A DNA stretch of 64,000 nucleotides from Holophagales bacterium. GTDB lineage: Bacteria > Acidobacteriota > Thermoanaerobaculia > Multivoradales > Multivoraceae. Where the stretch lies: contig VYDI01000031.1 of NCBI GenBank assembly GCA_009843505.1, positions 109,655 through 173,654 of the forward strand, written 5' to 3'. The notes below the pieces were generated by a model, which had not been told where the DNA came from, did not search any database, and saw only the letters and a program-made list of their open reading frames with translations. The translations under genes and the position numbers were made by a program. Positions 63,184-64,000 of the stretch are shown here, in pieces (position 1 is the first letter of the stretch; every line of letters begins with the position of its first letter).

Positions 63184-64000
63184 CTCCTGAGGGGATCCGG
63201 CGCGAGGTTTCGGCCTGGCTCGACGAGAAGTGGCGCGTCGACCGTCCCCTGATCGAATGGCGCGAGCTCCTGCTCGAAGGCGGCTGGGCGGCGCCGCACT
63301 GGCCCGAGGAGTGGTACGGACGCGGTTTCACGCTCAACGAGACCGCGGTCGTCGCCGAGGTCTTCCGGGAGAAGGACGTGGTACCCGCCGCTCAGGTCGG
63401 CCCGCGGGGACTGGCTTCCGAGACGATCCTGGCCTGCGGATCGGACGACCAGAAGGGGCGCTTCCTGCGACCCATCCTGACCGGCGAGCACACCTGGTGC
63501 CAGCTCTTCAGCGAGCCGGGCAGCGGCTCCGATCTCGCGGGCCTGAGCACGCGCGCCGAGTTCAAGGACGGCGAGTGGATCGTCAACGGCCAGAAGGTCT
63601 GGAACACGAGCGCGCACCACGCGGACTTCGGGCTGCTCGTCGCGCGCACTGACTGGGACCTGCCGAAGCACCAGGGGATCAGCTACTTCCTGCTCGACAT
63701 GCGCCAGCCCGGTGTCGAGGCGCGGCCGCTCAGGCAGATGAACGGCCACCAGTCGTTCAACGAGGTCTTCATGACGAATGCCGTTGTGGCGCCCGAGGAC
63801 CTGATCGGCGGCGAGGGCAACGGCTGGCACGTGGCGAAGACCACGCTCTCCTTCGAACGGCGCGGCTTCAGCCGCCGGGTCCGGGGATCCTCGCTTGACG
63901 GGCGGAAACAGGGGCCAATCTACGCGGAGTACGAAGAGGAACTCCGGATCGCCACCGAGCCCTACACCTGGTCTCCGCAGCGCGAGGGGCGGGGGGGCCG
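63180..64000 (+). CDS. acyl-CoA dehydrogenase family protein, N-terminal part (cut by window end)
   Basis: Open from ATG 63180 to the window end (about 273 codons). It has WLDEKWRVDRPLIEWRELLL, GGWAAPHWPEEWYGRGFTLN, the FAD-contacting CQLFSEPGSGSDLAGL, WIVNGQKVWNTSAHHADFGL and VAPEDLIGGEGNGWHVAKTT. Together with the preceding gene it looks like an alpha-beta pair of acyl-CoA dehydrogenase subunits. The catalytic Glu region is not in the window. Confidence 0.9.
   Translation, partial: MTPEGIRREVSAWLDEKWRVDRPLIEWRELLLEGGWAAPHWPEEWYGRGFTLNETAVVAEVFREKDVVPAAQVGPRGLASETILACGSDDQKGRFLRPILTGEHTWCQLFSEPGSGSDLAGLSTRAEFKDGEWIVNGQKVWNTSAHHADFGLLVARTDWDLPKHQGISYFLLDMRQPGVEARPLRQMNGHQSFNEVFMTNAVVAPEDLIGGEGNGWHVAKTTLSFERRGFSRRVRGSSLDGRKQGPIYAEYEEELRIATEPYTWSPQREGRGG

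Overview
The window is high-GC bacterial chromosome, dense with genes. It holds the replication-origin neighbourhood (dnaA-dnaN-gyrB-gyrA on one strand, rpmH-rnpA-yidD-yidC-khpB-rsmG-parA-parB on the other, two perfect parS sites between them). No plasmid, prophage or IS transposase was seen. Bacillithiol genes (bshC, bshA), a bactofilin, a TonB-dependent receptor with an N-terminal carboxypeptidase-regulatory domain, a DUF885-type protein and a secreted penicillin-acylase-family protein fit an Acidobacteriota-like Gram-negative. That assignment is an inference from gene content, not from a marker phylogeny.

Layout. 1-2608: asd-thrB-thrC threonine operon (plus). 2625-14338 (minus): dnaA, dnaN, gyrB, gyrA, a transaldolase-like aldolase, an M20 peptidase, a CYTH protein and a sugar-nucleotidyltransferase. 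14749-18369 (plus): mutY and two PLP aminotransferases. 18717-21473 (minus): SRP RNA, dnaX, ybaB, recR. 21552-29261 (plus): tadA, two tRNA-Ser genes, rpmH to khpB, a repeat array, parS, rsmG, parAB, bactofilin. 29289-36369: a membrane phosphatase-like protein, pyrK-pyrD-pyrF, two signal peptidases, a ComEA-like protein and a pseudopilin. 36394-47462: mtnA, DUF885 and DUF2332 proteins, the receptor, tmRNA, a TPR protein, the acylase and a VapBC-like toxin-antitoxin pair. 47486-60227: dus, bshC-bshA and small membrane proteins, a second yidD, mobA, cyclophilin, tRNA-Leu, secG, tpiA, pgk, tsaD, thiG, deoxynucleoside kinase and a degenerate NYN protein. 60301-64000: tRNA-Arg(ACG), a YghU-type GST, TetR and two acyl-CoA dehydrogenases, the last cut by the window end.

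Three patterns stand out. First, many first-in-transcript genes have a TANNNT box ending 6-9 nt (usually exactly 7) before the start codon and no Shine-Dalgarno sequence, which points to widespread leaderless mRNAs; several start codons here were chosen on that basis. Second, there are dispersed repeats: a palindrome-ended element with a solo copy at 18532-18706 and a three-unit array at 25721-26315, and a 28-bp hairpin repeat present three times, one copy translated inside TsaD. Third, the origin region carries a perfect AT-only inverted repeat, a 20-bp tandem repeat running over the dnaA stop codon, and a parS site covering the probable rsmG start.
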